NCBI RefSeq assembly: GCF_003026105.1
Contig: NZ_PYNW01000003.1
Span: 352,473 to 416,472 of the forward strand
Reading direction: 5' to 3'
Length of the DNA: 64,000 nucleotides
Source of the DNA: Photobacterium sp. GB-56
GTDB lineage: Bacteria; Pseudomonadota; Gammaproteobacteria; Enterobacterales; Vibrionaceae
The notes beneath the pieces are model-generated. The model searched no databases. It saw only the letters and a program-made list of their open reading frames with translations, and was not told the DNA's origin. Both the position numbers and the translations under genes were made by a program. Positions 1-8,500 of the stretch are shown in pieces (the stretch's first letter is position 1; every line of letters starts with the position of its first letter).

Positions 1-140
1 GCAGTTACGTCTGCATAGTTTTGTAAATCAGCATGGCTCAAGTTATCAACATCAATCCCGCCGTGATTTACAACTTCATCACCAACATTACAACCTAATA
101 ATGTTGTTGTTACTATTGCCGCTAAACATAGCTTCTTCAT
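1..140 (-). CDS. Small lipoprotein, 3' part cut by window edge
   Basis: Only the first 46 codons lie in the window. The start reads MKKLCLAAIVTTTLLGCNVG, a lipoprotein signal peptide with lipobox LLGC, so the mature protein should be acylated on Cys17 and membrane anchored. The following residues (GDEVVNHGGIDVDNLS) match almost residue for residue the complete lipoprotein encoded at 462-1103 (GDEVVEHGGIDINNLS), so the two are tandem paralogues in the same orientation. No enzyme motif or known family is recognised. Function unknown. Confidence 0.8.
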   Translation of the reverse strand, partial: MKKLCLAAIVTTTLLGCNVGDEVVNHGGIDVDNLSHADLQNYADVT

Positions 141-231
141 ACAAGACCTTTTATCAATATATGTATAAATACTGTGAGAGAGGGTAGGTTGTTAATAAAT
201 TGAAAGCAATCATTCGCAGTGTTAATGACTT
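141..231 (-). repeat. Duplicated promoter region, copy 1
   Basis: The 91 bases upstream of the partial lipoprotein gene align without gaps to 1104-1194, upstream of its paralogue. Shared blocks include TCAATATATG, GTTGTTAATAAAT and AAGCAATCATT. The duplication therefore covered the promoter and leader as well as the gene, and both copies probably share regulation. Nothing else is seen in 232-410. Confidence 0.6.
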
Positions 232-410
232 GGTTTTGACAAAGAGATGACAGTAATGGTTGTTTTCAAATAATTTTCATGACACTTGTCTAACAGAACT
301 GCTCAGATATTAAATGATGTTAACTGAACCTAGAAAAGTAAAGGTTACTGCTTATTTCTGCTATCGTAGCTGGAAGAAATTTATTGTTTAATAAACAATT
401 GGTTAAATGT

Positions 411-438
411 AAAAAAACAGCACTAGATTATAGTGCTG
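411..438 (-). terminator. Rho-independent terminator of the lipoprotein gene
   Basis: An 8-bp perfect stem (CAGCACTA / TAGTGCTG) with a 5-base loop is followed, in minus-strand sense, by seven T residues. It lies just beyond the stop codon of the lipoprotein gene at 462-1103. Confidence 0.8.
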
Positions 439-461
439 GTTAATGAATGCTAGGCGTAACT

Positions 462-1103
462 CTATTGAGCGGTAATATCGCCATTACTATCAGCAGACCA
501 ATTAAATGTCTGGTTATCTTTACCAGTAATTACGGCATTACCGCTGATAAGGGATGGAAGCTTGATATTGGCATCATATTTAAGAGCTAGTCCAGTTGTT
601 GATTCAGTAGACCAATATTTTGCATCGCTGTCAGCGGTATTAATGAGCATTCCCTTAAAGGTAACGTTATTTCCGCCAGGTAGCGTTTTAAGGGTCATGT
701 TGTAATCTTTATCAAGGTTTTCACTGAAATTAAGTGAAATGACTTCACCGTTTGTCACTGCATTTGGAGAGGTAAACTCCATTGCTTTTGTTGTATGAAC
801 AATAACAGTTTGATTTTCCTGTTGTTCAACGTCAATTTGGCCTTTTGCTACAATAATGTTTGTCGTTGTATTGCTGGCGCTAAGGTCACATTGTTTTGTC
901 TCGCCAACAGCCATTCCATTTGAACAATTATCAGCCGCTTGCGCGATGACTGCTAATGCATCGGCAGTTAACTTTGCGTAATCTTGTTTTTGGGTTTGAG
1001 ATAAATTATTGATGTCGATACCGCCGTGTTCTACAACTTCGTCACCTGCGTTACAGCCAACAAGTACTGTAGCTACCATTGCTGCTAAACATAACTTCTT
1101 CAT
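462..1103 (-). CDS. Small lipoprotein, tandem paralogue
   Basis: A 213-residue protein with a lipoprotein signal peptide (MKKLCLAAMVATVLVGC, lipobox LVGC, acylated Cys17). The mature part is rich in Asn, Thr and Asp and looks like a beta-rich periplasmic or surface domain. No catalytic motif or named family is recognised. It is the complete relative of the gene truncated at the window edge, in the same orientation and with a similar upstream region, so this is a recent tandem duplication. It is followed by its own terminator, so it is probably monocistronic. Function unknown; the call as a lipoprotein is firm. Confidence 0.8.
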   Translation of the reverse strand: MKKLCLAAMVATVLVGCNAGDEVVEHGGIDINNLSQTQKQDYAKLTADALAVIAQAADNCSNGMAVGETKQCDLSASNTTTNIIVAKGQIDVEQQENQTVIVHTTKAMEFTSPNAVTNGEVISLNFSENLDKDYNMTLKTLPGGNNVTFKGMLINTADSDAKYWSTESTTGLALKYDANIKLPSLISGNAVITGKDNQTFNWSADSNGDITAQ

Positions 1104-1194
1104 GTAAAACCCTTTTTCAATATATGAATAAATATTGCAGAAGATGTTAGATTGTTAATAAATTAAAAGCAATCATTTGCAGTGAGAATAACTT
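1104..1194 (-). repeat. Duplicated promoter region, copy 2
   Basis: Second copy of the upstream region described at 141-231, directly in front of the complete lipoprotein gene. The remaining bases up to 1448 hold no gene; the only structure seen there is the hairpin at 1349-1376. Confidence 0.6.
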
Positions 1195-1348
1195 ACTTTT
1201 TACAGGGTTATGACAAAAGTCGCTATTTTTGTGGTGTTATGTCAGGTAATTGTCAGCTTAGAGGGGGAGGTTGTTGGTATTTTTCTTAGTATTTACTAGA
1301 TATTCTCTTTAAAGTGAGTGTAATGGCAAGTCGCTTAGTGCTCACAAT

Positions 1349-1376
1349 GAGTTAGCGTAATAGCTAACTCGTTTTT
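1349..1376 (+). terminator. Hairpin with T-run
   Basis: A perfect 8-bp stem (GAGTTAGC / GCTAACTC) with a 6-base loop is followed on the plus strand by GTTTTT. It has the form of an intrinsic terminator, but no plus-strand gene precedes it. It may instead serve, without a good T-run, the minus-strand gene ending at 1449. Confidence 0.4.
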
Positions 1377-1448
1377 GGACAAAAGTTTGTTATGCACTTT
1401 GCTCTAAAAAGTAAGGGTAACTCCAAATAATTTTAAAATATCAGTTGG

Positions 1449-2003
1449 TTATACGCTTTTCTCTTTTGCGACATTATGCCAATAAGCAGCATATTCAGAA
1501 GTCTTCTTAAGTATTTGATCACTTTTGAAATCACTTGGCCAAAACTGAATTAAGTATTTTTGGCCGTCGAGAGGAGGTAATAGTTCTTCGTCATCTTCCG
1601 GCTCTTCTATATTTTCATAATCATAATCGAGCTCAAAACCTTTTATGTTATAACGTACTCGATAGATTCCTTCTGGTATATTTAATGGATATTCCTCTTC
1701 ATGAGCCCATTCACATAAAAGTATATCTTTAGCACCTCGTGTAAATGACACCTCAACAATCTCATCGAAGTTTTCATCTACCTCTGGCTTTGAGTCAAGT
1801 AGTTCGATTTCAAGGTTGATTAATGAGTCTGTAGGAGCCGCTGTAAAAAATAATCTTTCGCTCTGAGCAGCTCCACAGAGTCCATTTTGTTGTTTATGAA
1901 AAGGATTACTAGGTAGCAGTGAATCATCTGGGTCTTCACACTCAATGTAAAATTGACTGTATGATACAAATATATTATCTGAAAACAGGGTTTGTTGTTT
2001 CAT
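1449..2003 (-). CDS. Conserved hypothetical protein (possibly ComJ-like fold)
   Basis: A 184-residue acidic protein. The start MKQQTLFSDN is chosen because AAGGA lies 9 bases upstream; longer versions would run into the preceding gene. It has no signal peptide or membrane segment. The order of features (VSYSQFYIEC near the N-terminus, a short loop, a beta-rich core, then IPEGIYRVRY and LIQFWPSD) recalls the ComJ/Nin nuclease-inhibitor family. This is a weak pattern resemblance, not a confident assignment. It starts 35 bases after the stop of an exported protein (2038-2700) and is probably cotranscribed with it. An effector/immunity or enzyme/inhibitor pair is possible but unproven. Confidence 0.6.
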   Translation of the reverse strand: MKQQTLFSDNIFVSYSQFYIECEDPDDSLLPSNPFHKQQNGLCGAAQSERLFFTAAPTDSLINLEIELLDSKPEVDENFDEIVEVSFTRGAKDILLCEWAHEEEYPLNIPEGIYRVRYNIKGFELDYDYENIEEPEDDEELLPPLDGQKYLIQFWPSDFKSDQILKKTSEYAAYWHNVAKEKSV

Positions 2004-2037
2004 TGAAATACGATCCTTATCTGCGTGCTTTGACTTG

Positions 2038-2700
2038 TTAAGGCTGCACCGCTTGCGCAATATCAGGCCTACTTTCTTTAATGAATTTCACTATGTCTGA
2101 TATTTTAACTAGAAGCTCCTCAGGTGATTTCTCCGAAAACTCATTAACATTAAATATTTCTAGACTGCCATCTGGCGCCTTCATTGATTGAGATAAATTA
2201 CTGACTGGATTTGCGCTAGAGTGGATTAGAAAAGGTATTACAAACGTATTATACCCCTCTAATTTCATATCATATTTAGCAAGCATCTCGGGAGGCCAAT
2301 TGTTATGGCTATTAAAAGTACCACTAATAAATTGTGTGGGTATATGAATCCGTGATTTCCCTTCTGCAATTATTGGAAGCGCAGAAGGCTGCTTGGCGTG
2401 CACTAATGCGAACATAGCAAGCCAGGGTGTCGTGCCTTTTGAATTGATAAGGTATTCCGGCTTAATGGCTGCTCCATTAGAAATTGCAGGGCCAACATTT
2501 ACCATAGACAGCAAGCCTTGCACTTGCCCCTCCGATAAATCTATTTCATTTGGGCTTCCTTTAGATATTCCAATGAAATACATGTGGCGCCACTCTGTCG
2601 CAGAGCTTCCTATTTCGGTTTTATCAGTCACTTCTTTCCCCTGTGCAACTGTAGAGATAAAAATAGCACTTACAAAAATTGCGATAATTCGATTTAGCAT
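2038..2700 (-). CDS. Exported protein of unknown function
   Basis: A 220-residue protein starting MLNRIIAIFVSAIFISTVAQG, a good Sec signal peptide with likely cleavage after AQG. The start is chosen because AGGAAG lies 4 bases upstream; an alternative start 39 bases further up lacks this. The mature part has no recognised family or catalytic motif. It is the first gene of a probable two-gene unit with the cytosolic protein at 1449-2003. The pairing of an exported with a cytosolic acidic protein is suggestive of a toxin and its inhibitor, but the sequence does not show this directly. Confidence 0.6.
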   Translation of the reverse strand: MLNRIIAIFVSAIFISTVAQGKEVTDKTEIGSSATEWRHMYFIGISKGSPNEIDLSEGQVQGLLSMVNVGPAISNGAAIKPEYLINSKGTTPWLAMFALVHAKQPSALPIIAEGKSRIHIPTQFISGTFNSHNNWPPEMLAKYDMKLEGYNTFVIPFLIHSSANPVSNLSQSMKAPDGSLEIFNVNEFSEKSPEELLVKISDIVKFIKESRPDIAQAVQP

Positions 2701-3495
2701 AATCTTCCTGTGTGGCCTTAACAGTATATTAATAAGCATTCTTACTTTCGCGCAAAAATATACTCATAAAATACCTTTACCATACTCGATATAATCGTTA
2801 CATATTATGAACTTGGTAGCAATTTTTTACATTTACGGATTTAAAAGAGGGTGTAAAAAGTAAGAAATGTATTTAATCAATCTTATTAAATATAAAGTGA
2901 AATATTAAATTTTTTAATTATCAATTAGTATAGCTACACCTCTGTTTTGAATAAGAAATATTTCTTATTAAATACGGAAATTAAGTGATAAAATCAACAC
3001 GTTCATTATAACTGTTGATATATACAGTAAATAAAACTAATCCAAAATCACGTTAATGCGATATTAATGAGTATTTGCTCTGAATGATAATGGGGCAAAA
3101 ATGAGCTAGAATAACTAGCGGCATTCATGAGCACAAAAAAAGAATCAGTTCATTTCTATTATTGGTTTGCATTTAGTTTTAAATTACCGAATATCGTTCA
3201 ATTTATTTCGCTTTTATTTACTATTTGTAAATAATGATTCACTGGCACTTTTGAGAAATTTATTTTAACAAAACAAACAATTAATGATCTTTATTGCATC
3301 ATTTTTTATCAACCGCAATCGAACAAAGTTCAGGTTAAAATTTAATATTCCGAAAGTGTTATTTCCACTTATCGTTTTTTAGCATAAATTACTCACTATT
3401 AGTTACTTTGAAATCTTTGTCACTTTTTAATGAGAATGATTTAAATGCTAAGGAGGTAAAATTTTACTTCCTTAGTTTTAGTTAAGGAATGTTGG
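2701..3495. other. Long AT-rich intergenic region
   Basis: About 800 bases between the divergent exported-protein gene and ldtD. No convincing gene is seen on either strand. The region is very AT-rich and must hold both divergent promoters. A small inverted repeat (GCTAG, 5-base loop, CTAGC) lies near 3104-3118. No clear operator or RNA structure was identified. Confidence 0.5.
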
Positions 3496-5205
3496 ATGAA
3501 GTTTAGTCGAAAAAAAATAAATACATTCATTGGTTCGGTAATGGCGGTTTCGGCTTTATTGACTTGTGGCTCGGCTTTCGCTGCTAATAATGTGGCGCAA
3601 CCAGATTTAGATTGGCATGTGTTAGATGGTGTTAAGATAAATAGCACTGCGTCTTTATGTCCGCAATCAACCGTAAAAGTGTGTAACGATAACATCTTAG
3701 ATGCACTATATGCTGATAATAACTTCATGCCATTTTGGTTAAACCCTGCGCTTGTCAGTGCGATCATGCCGCAATTACAAGCGTTGGCAGATTCAGATAC
3801 ACTACCTGGTATGAAGCAGCGCCTACAAGAGTTGAAGAAATTAGAGACAAGGCAAGATGAGCGTGGCTTTGATTTACTATTAACGGATACCTATTTGGTG
3901 TACGTGGATTATGTGCACCAGTTAATGCAAGATCCTCGACCGTTATACAATTCACAGCCAGTAAAATTAACGCCTTTGTCGTTAACAATGGCGCAGAAAT
4001 ATTTCCCATTAACGGTTCAAAAAATCAATTCTCTTATTCCTTCTTCGCAGTTTGTTCCAACAATGGGGGTGATTAACCATTTATTAAGTTTGCCAGCTAA
4101 CCCACTGGATTCAAGTGTTGTTCACTTCGATAAGGTTATTAGCATTGGTGAGCCGATCCCTTATGGCGACAAAGTTGCAACGGTGCTTTGGAATCTGGGT
4201 TATTTAACTCAGCCTGAGTATCAACAAGTTGTGGCTCAAGCAACAATTACCAATACTGGTGTGATTAACCAAGCGATCAAAGCTTTTGAAGGAAACTATG
4301 GCTTGAAGATGGACGGCATTATCGGGCCTGACGTTATGAGTCAATTAACACGCCCTTATTCAAGTTTGGTACGTCTTGCTGCATTAAACTTACAACGTGA
4401 GCGTTTTGCCCAATTAGAAGGGGATGGTCCACAAATTATTGTGAATATTCCTGATTACAAAATGACGCTATACGATAATCAAAAGCCAGTTTTTGAGTCG
4501 AAAATTATTGATGGGATGCCAAAACGTCCAACCAATTTGTTTCAGTCATACATTAATACGGTTGTGATAAACCCATACTGGTATGTACCTGAAACCATTA
4601 AAGTGCAGAATACGATTCCATCGGCTAAAGCAAATCCTAATTTCTTAACGAATAGTCGTATGGATGTGATTAATAGCTGGAGTGATCGCTCTGTTGTGCC
4701 ACCGAGTTCTATTGACTGGGCAACGGTAAATCCAAAAACATTTACTCATGAGTTTCGTCAAGATCCTGGCCCTGAAAATGCGCTTGGACGAGTTGCATTT
4801 TTGATGCCTGATTCATTCTCTGTGTATATGCATGATGAAGCGCAATCAGAGTATCCATTGTTTAATCGTCGTCATCGCGATTTAAGCTCTGGCTGTATGC
4901 GTGTACAACAACCACGTAAAATGGCGACACTTATTTTGTCTTACCAAAATATGCCTAACTTGCCTTCTGTTGACGATATGATTAATACCAACAACCACCG
5001 TGAGATTGGCTTGGATACACATGTGAATCTTGATGTGGCTTACTTAACGGCATGGGTAACACCGAATGGTCAGTTAGCGATACGTCCTGATATTTACGGT
5101 TACGATAGCCCTCGCGCTAAACCGATTCAGAATCAATTTATTTCGATTCCCAATTACCGCACTCATCAACGTATGGCACTGGCATTGAATGGGCAAAGTA
5201 GTTAA
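3496..5205 (+). CDS. ldtD: L,D-transpeptidase, LdtD/YcbB type
   Basis: A 569-residue periplasmic enzyme that forms 3-3 crosslinks in peptidoglycan by joining two meso-diaminopimelate residues. It shows an N-terminal signal segment (residues about 8-29), a peptidoglycan-binding-like domain near residues 255-285 (IKAFEGNYGLKMDGIIGPDV), and a C-terminal YkuD domain with HRDLSSGCMRV, in which Cys467 is the catalytic nucleophile. The length is slightly below that of E. coli YcbB (about 615). An AAGGA ribosome site lies upstream of the ATG. It appears monocistronic and ends in a strong bidirectional terminator. The family assignment is confident. Confidence 0.92.
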   Translation: MKFSRKKINTFIGSVMAVSALLTCGSAFAANNVAQPDLDWHVLDGVKINSTASLCPQSTVKVCNDNILDALYADNNFMPFWLNPALVSAIMPQLQALADSDTLPGMKQRLQELKKLETRQDERGFDLLLTDTYLVYVDYVHQLMQDPRPLYNSQPVKLTPLSLTMAQKYFPLTVQKINSLIPSSQFVPTMGVINHLLSLPANPLDSSVVHFDKVISIGEPIPYGDKVATVLWNLGYLTQPEYQQVVAQATITNTGVINQAIKAFEGNYGLKMDGIIGPDVMSQLTRPYSSLVRLAALNLQRERFAQLEGDGPQIIVNIPDYKMTLYDNQKPVFESKIIDGMPKRPTNLFQSYINTVVINPYWYVPETIKVQNTIPSAKANPNFLTNSRMDVINSWSDRSVVPPSSIDWATVNPKTFTHEFRQDPGPENALGRVAFLMPDSFSVYMHDEAQSEYPLFNRRHRDLSSGCMRVQQPRKMATLILSYQNMPNLPSVDDMINTNNHREIGLDTHVNLDVAYLTAWVTPNGQLAIRPDIYGYDSPRAKPIQNQFISIPNYRTHQRMALALNGQSS

Positions 5206-5255
5206 TTCGAAAGTAGGTTTTAGTTTCGAAGAATAAAGCGCTTATTCAGCGTATG

Positions 5256-5287
5256 AAAAAGGCTAAGTGCAATACACTTAGCCTTTT
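5256..5287. terminator. Bidirectional terminator between ldtD and the exported protein
   Basis: A 14-bp perfect stem (AAAAAGGCTAAGTG and its complement) with a 4-base loop and A/T-runs on both sides, placed between the convergent genes ending at 5205 and 5396. Confidence 0.9.
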
Positions 5288-5395
5288 TGCTGTATTTAAT
5301 CGGGCAATATTTATAGGCTGCTGTTAATAAATGAAATGCTGACGGATGAGCGGGGAGGGATGCCAATTTTTCGATGAGTAATTACTGATCAATTT

Positions 5396-5869
5396 TCAGT
5401 CTATTCGGGTTATAAAGGTTTGCTCGTCATCCACAAAAGCGACAAAGCCACCGTGATAGATGAACACTCGACCGCGTCCTTCAACGAGGCAAGCAAGTTG
5501 TGGGTTCAAACCTTCTTCGTTATCTTTGCTTTGAAATGTACCTGTATCGGTGATAACACCGCGGAGTACAGGCAAATACCCATAAGTCCGCTTGGCTTGA
5601 TCAATCAGGCTTAATTCGCTGGTGGTAGAGAAGCAATAAGGTATTTTACCGGCTTCTTCGATAAACATAGTTTTGAATTCTTCAAAAGCTGTGATCACCA
5701 GCCAGTCAATGTCGTTAACGTGATGGATAAACATAGAGTTTCTCGGTAATTCTGATATGCAGATTCTATCACTATCAGGGCTGAGTGGAGTAGATATTGC
5801 GCCTAAAACTAGCGAGGTATTGAGAGTGACCGTGGCGACAAGAAACGTAAGCCTGAAAAAGTAGCTCAT
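5396..5869 (-). CDS. Small exported protein of unknown function
   Basis: A 157-residue protein with a signal peptide (MSYFFRLTFLVATVTLNTSLVLGA). The mature part contains two Cys residues in SDRICISEL and KIPYCFST plus a third in QLACLVEG, so disulfide bonds in the periplasm are possible. No known domain is recognised. The ribosome binding site is weak (GAAAG). It is transcribed divergently from the sigma factor at 6020, and the long inverted repeat at 5952-5999 sits between the two starts. Confidence 0.6.
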   Translation of the reverse strand: MSYFFRLTFLVATVTLNTSLVLGAISTPLSPDSDRICISELPRNSMFIHHVNDIDWLVITAFEEFKTMFIEEAGKIPYCFSTTSELSLIDQAKRTYGYLPVLRGVITDTGTFQSKDNEEGLNPQLACLVEGRGRVFIYHGGFVAFVDDEQTFITRID

Positions 5870-5951
5870 TTTGTTGCTTTCATTTGCGCGGACATGGGAT
5901 GCCTTAAATGTGACAGGGAATGGTTGCTTGAATTGTTAGATCTTTGCGCTT

Positions 5952-5999
5952 TACCTACTCACTATATTTCGATTATTATCGAAATATAGTGAGTAGGTA
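5952..5999. repeat. 22-bp perfect inverted repeat upstream of the sigma gene
   Basis: Arms 5952-5973 and 5978-5999 are exact reverse complements of 22 bases, separated by the 4-base loop TATT. The repeat ends 20 bases before the ATG of the SigZ-like gene, just before its GAGGAAA ribosome site. There is no T-run on either side, so it is not a normal terminator. It could be a large operator, a hairpin in the sigma-factor leader mRNA that controls translation, or a relic of a small mobile element. Confidence 0.85.
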
Positions 6000-6019
6000 T
6001 CGATAATAGAGGAAACGCT

Positions 6020-6610
6020 ATGTTAGCAGAGTGGCTCATACACAAAGATCAACTAAGAAGTTACATAGTGAAAAAGACGGGAGATCTTGATTTAGCTGAT
6101 GACATTTTGCAGGACGTTTACATCAAGGCCAGTCAAAAGATTGAACAACTAGAATCGAGAGATAAGCTCCACAATTGGTTGTATCGCATTACGCATAATA
6201 CGATTATGGATTTTTATCGGACTCAACAAATTCACGAAGAGCTGCTTGACAATCAAGTGGCAGAAGAAATGTCGGCAGAGCTAATTAACCTGCAAGCGGT
6301 GGCGCAGTGTTTACGTCCAATGTTTGATTGCTTGCCCGAGAAATACCGGCAAGTGATGATTCTTGCAGAGCTTGATGGATTGTCGCAGCAGGCTGTTGCT
6401 GAACAATTAGGGCTATCACTTTCAGCAACGAAGAGTCGCATTCAACGAGGTCGCGTAAAGCTAAAAGAGATCTTAATGGATTGCTGCAACATCGAAGCAG
6501 GAGGTGAGGGAATTGTCGATTTTGACCCTGATCCAAAGTGCGTAGAGTTCTGCAAAACAAGCGCGATGAATGACGGTGTTCATCAATCAGCCCAGGTGAC
6601 CACACTCTAG
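6020..6610 (+). CDS. SigZ-like ECF RNA polymerase sigma factor
   Basis: A 196-residue group IV (ECF) sigma factor. Region 2 is at residues about 8-70 (DLADDILQDVYIKA, LHNWLYRITHNTIMDFYR) and region 4 at about 98-150 (LPEKYRQVMILAELDGLSQQ, LSLSATKSRIQRGR), which bind the -10 and -35 promoter elements. A short C-terminal extension carries Cys155, Cys156, Cys174 and Cys178, as in SigZ-type proteins. A GAGGAAA ribosome site precedes the ATG. No anti-sigma gene is adjacent; a ChrR-like cupin lies 13 kb away and is not linked. It sits 216 bases upstream of gshA in the same direction, so it may drive or share control with the thiol operon; this is inference. Confidence 0.88.
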   Translation: MLAEWLIHKDQLRSYIVKKTGDLDLADDILQDVYIKASQKIEQLESRDKLHNWLYRITHNTIMDFYRTQQIHEELLDNQVAEEMSAELINLQAVAQCLRPMFDCLPEKYRQVMILAELDGLSQQAVAEQLGLSLSATKSRIQRGRVKLKEILMDCCNIEAGGEGIVDFDPDPKCVEFCKTSAMNDGVHQSAQVTTL

Positions 6611-6762
6611 ATGATTTCTTGAATACTGGGGCGTACAACTGCATGATTTTTACTATGATGCACTTGTGACTGCCTCATTACCTTGCCTAACAACAGCGTT
6701 TTTTCCTTGCCTTTCCCATCCACATTTTCGTCAAAAATTAATTATAAAAATAGCGAATATTT

Positions 6763-6791
6763 TTGCGTCTTTTTTGGTTTTATTGCGTCTT
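6763..6791 (+). promoter_or_regulatory. Direct repeat TTGCGTCTT upstream of gshA
   Basis: The 9-mer TTGCGTCTT occurs at 6763-6771 and again at 6783-6791, exactly 20 bases apart (about two helical turns) and 36-64 bases upstream of the gshA ATG. CGTC is typical of ECF -10 elements, but no GGAAC-type -35 element is seen at the right distance. The pair could be a binding site for an activator or repressor. Confidence 0.35.
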
Positions 6792-6826
6792 CACAGAGTG
6801 AATAACACTTTTATTGAATAAGACAA

Positions 6827-8500
6827 ATGAAAAATAAAGCCACCCCAATTGATATAGAGACTCTGGTTGATGAGTCGCTGTTGGTATTTATAGCAAGTGA
6901 TGATGTGCAAGATACACTGCAAGGTGTTCGTCGTGGTATAGAGCGTGAAATGCTTCGAGTGACACCAAGTGCTCAGCTTTCGCACCGGCCCCATCCGAAA
7001 TCGCTAGGTTCCGCACTGACTCACCCATACATCACGACCGATTTTTCAGAAGCACAGTTGGAACTAGTGACGCCTGCGGTGACCGGTAGAAAGGAAACAT
7101 TTAAAAAATTGGCTTCGTTACACCACTTTGTAGCTACACATTTGCCGGAAGGTGAATCAATGTGGGCGGCAAGTATGCCTCCGTCTCTACCTTTAGATAG
7201 TGATATTGCGATAGCAAATTATGGCACATCCAATGTGGGTATGGCGAAGATGCGTTATCGAGAAGGCTTAGCAAACCGTTATGGAAAAAGAATGCAGCTT
7301 ATTTCAGGCATTCATTACAATTTTTCGTTACCAAAACCTTTCTGGCAGATGCTTCATGCAAATACAGAAAGTCAATTGCCGCTAGAAGATTTTATTTCTG
7401 AGCGATATTTTCATCTGATCCGCAATGTTCTACGCAATGGTTGGATCATTCCATATTTGTTTGGTGCTTCACCCGCAGCCGACAAGAGCTATCTGCGAGA
7501 TAAGCCTTATCAGTTACTGCAGTTAGATAGCACGACAGATTACTTACCTTGGGCGACATCGTTGCGCTTAAGTAACTTAGGGTACGGAAGTAGTGAGCAA
7601 TCTCGATTCCCGATCAGCTTTAATAGCAAACAGGATTATCTGATCGGACTATGCAAAGCATTAACTCAACCCAGTGTGCAATATTCATACTTAGCAGAGC
7701 ATCAACAGTTGAATGGTTCGGTTCTTCAACTCGAAAATGAATTATACGGTTCCATACGTCCTAAAATTGTCAATGCACAAATGCGCCCATTGGTGGCCAT
7801 GTGTCATTACGGGGTGGAATACATAGAATTACGCAGTTTGGACAATAATCCTTTGTTACCGCTTGGTATTGATGAACTTCAAAGTCAATTCATCGATCTA
7901 TTTCTACTTTACAGCGCATTATCGCCTAGCCCTGAAATAAGTAAGCAGGAAAGAACCTTGATTATGCAAAGGCAAGAGTTGGTCGCGACACAGGGCAGAA
8001 AGCCGAATTTGATGTTGCCTACCTTGAATGGTGAGGTGCTACTGACGGATTTGGCGAAACCACTAATGAACCTGTTAGCCAAAATGGCGACCATCATGGA
8101 TGGCGGGCAGAATACTAATGGCTATGAGAAAGCCGTGATGCGTGAACAAGCCAAGTTTGATGCCAGCCAGTTAACGCCTTCAGCACAGATTTTAGCGGTT
8201 ATGGAGCAAGAAAACCTAAACTTCACAACGTTAATGAAAAGCTATTCAGACGAGCACCAACAAGGATATTTGAGCGATACGCTCTCTGACGATGAAATGA
8301 CACAATTACAAATGCTGGCATACAACTCTTTACTTGAGCAAAAACAGCTAGAGGCAGGAAATGAAGAAAACTTTGATGAGTATTTAGCCCAAAAACGTCA
8401 TATCAATTGTGAAATGCCTTCTCGGGCTGATGCCGCGTTATCAATGCAAAGATATTCGATGCAATTTCAAGACAATAAAGAGCCAGCTAATCAATTATGA
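6827..8500 (+). CDS. gshA: Glutamate-cysteine ligase
   Basis: A 557-residue enzyme of the gammaproteobacterial GshA family (E. coli protein 518), which joins the gamma-carboxyl of Glu to Cys using ATP, the first step of glutathione synthesis. Family landmarks are RRGIEREMLRV, LGSALTHPYITTDFSEAQLE, YGTSNVGMAKMRYREGLANR, GIHYNFSLP, YLFGASPA and VEYIELRSLDNNPLLPLGID. The first 30 residues are an extension relative to E. coli, and the ribosome site is weak. It is the first gene of a four-gene unit; its stop overlaps the next start as ATGA. Clustering of gshA with ABC exporters is unusual, and it may be a second copy beside a housekeeping gshA elsewhere. Confidence 0.93.
   Translation: MKNKATPIDIETLVDESLLVFIASDDVQDTLQGVRRGIEREMLRVTPSAQLSHRPHPKSLGSALTHPYITTDFSEAQLELVTPAVTGRKETFKKLASLHHFVATHLPEGESMWAASMPPSLPLDSDIAIANYGTSNVGMAKMRYREGLANRYGKRMQLISGIHYNFSLPKPFWQMLHANTESQLPLEDFISERYFHLIRNVLRNGWIIPYLFGASPAADKSYLRDKPYQLLQLDSTTDYLPWATSLRLSNLGYGSSEQSRFPISFNSKQDYLIGLCKALTQPSVQYSYLAEHQQLNGSVLQLENELYGSIRPKIVNAQMRPLVAMCHYGVEYIELRSLDNNPLLPLGIDELQSQFIDLFLLYSALSPSPEISKQERTLIMQRQELVATQGRKPNLMLPTLNGEVLLTDLAKPLMNLLAKMATIMDGGQNTNGYEKAVMREQAKFDASQLTPSAQILAVMEQENLNFTTLMKSYSDEHQQGYLSDTLSDDEMTQLQMLAYNSLLEQKQLEAGNEENFDEYLAQKRHINCEMPSRADAALSMQRYSMQFQDNKEPANQL

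Noticed and set aside
3104..3118. Small inverted repeat GCTAG/CTAGC in the long intergenic region as an operator or terminator
   Set aside because: A 5-bp stem is expected by chance in 800 AT-rich bases and it has no T-run.
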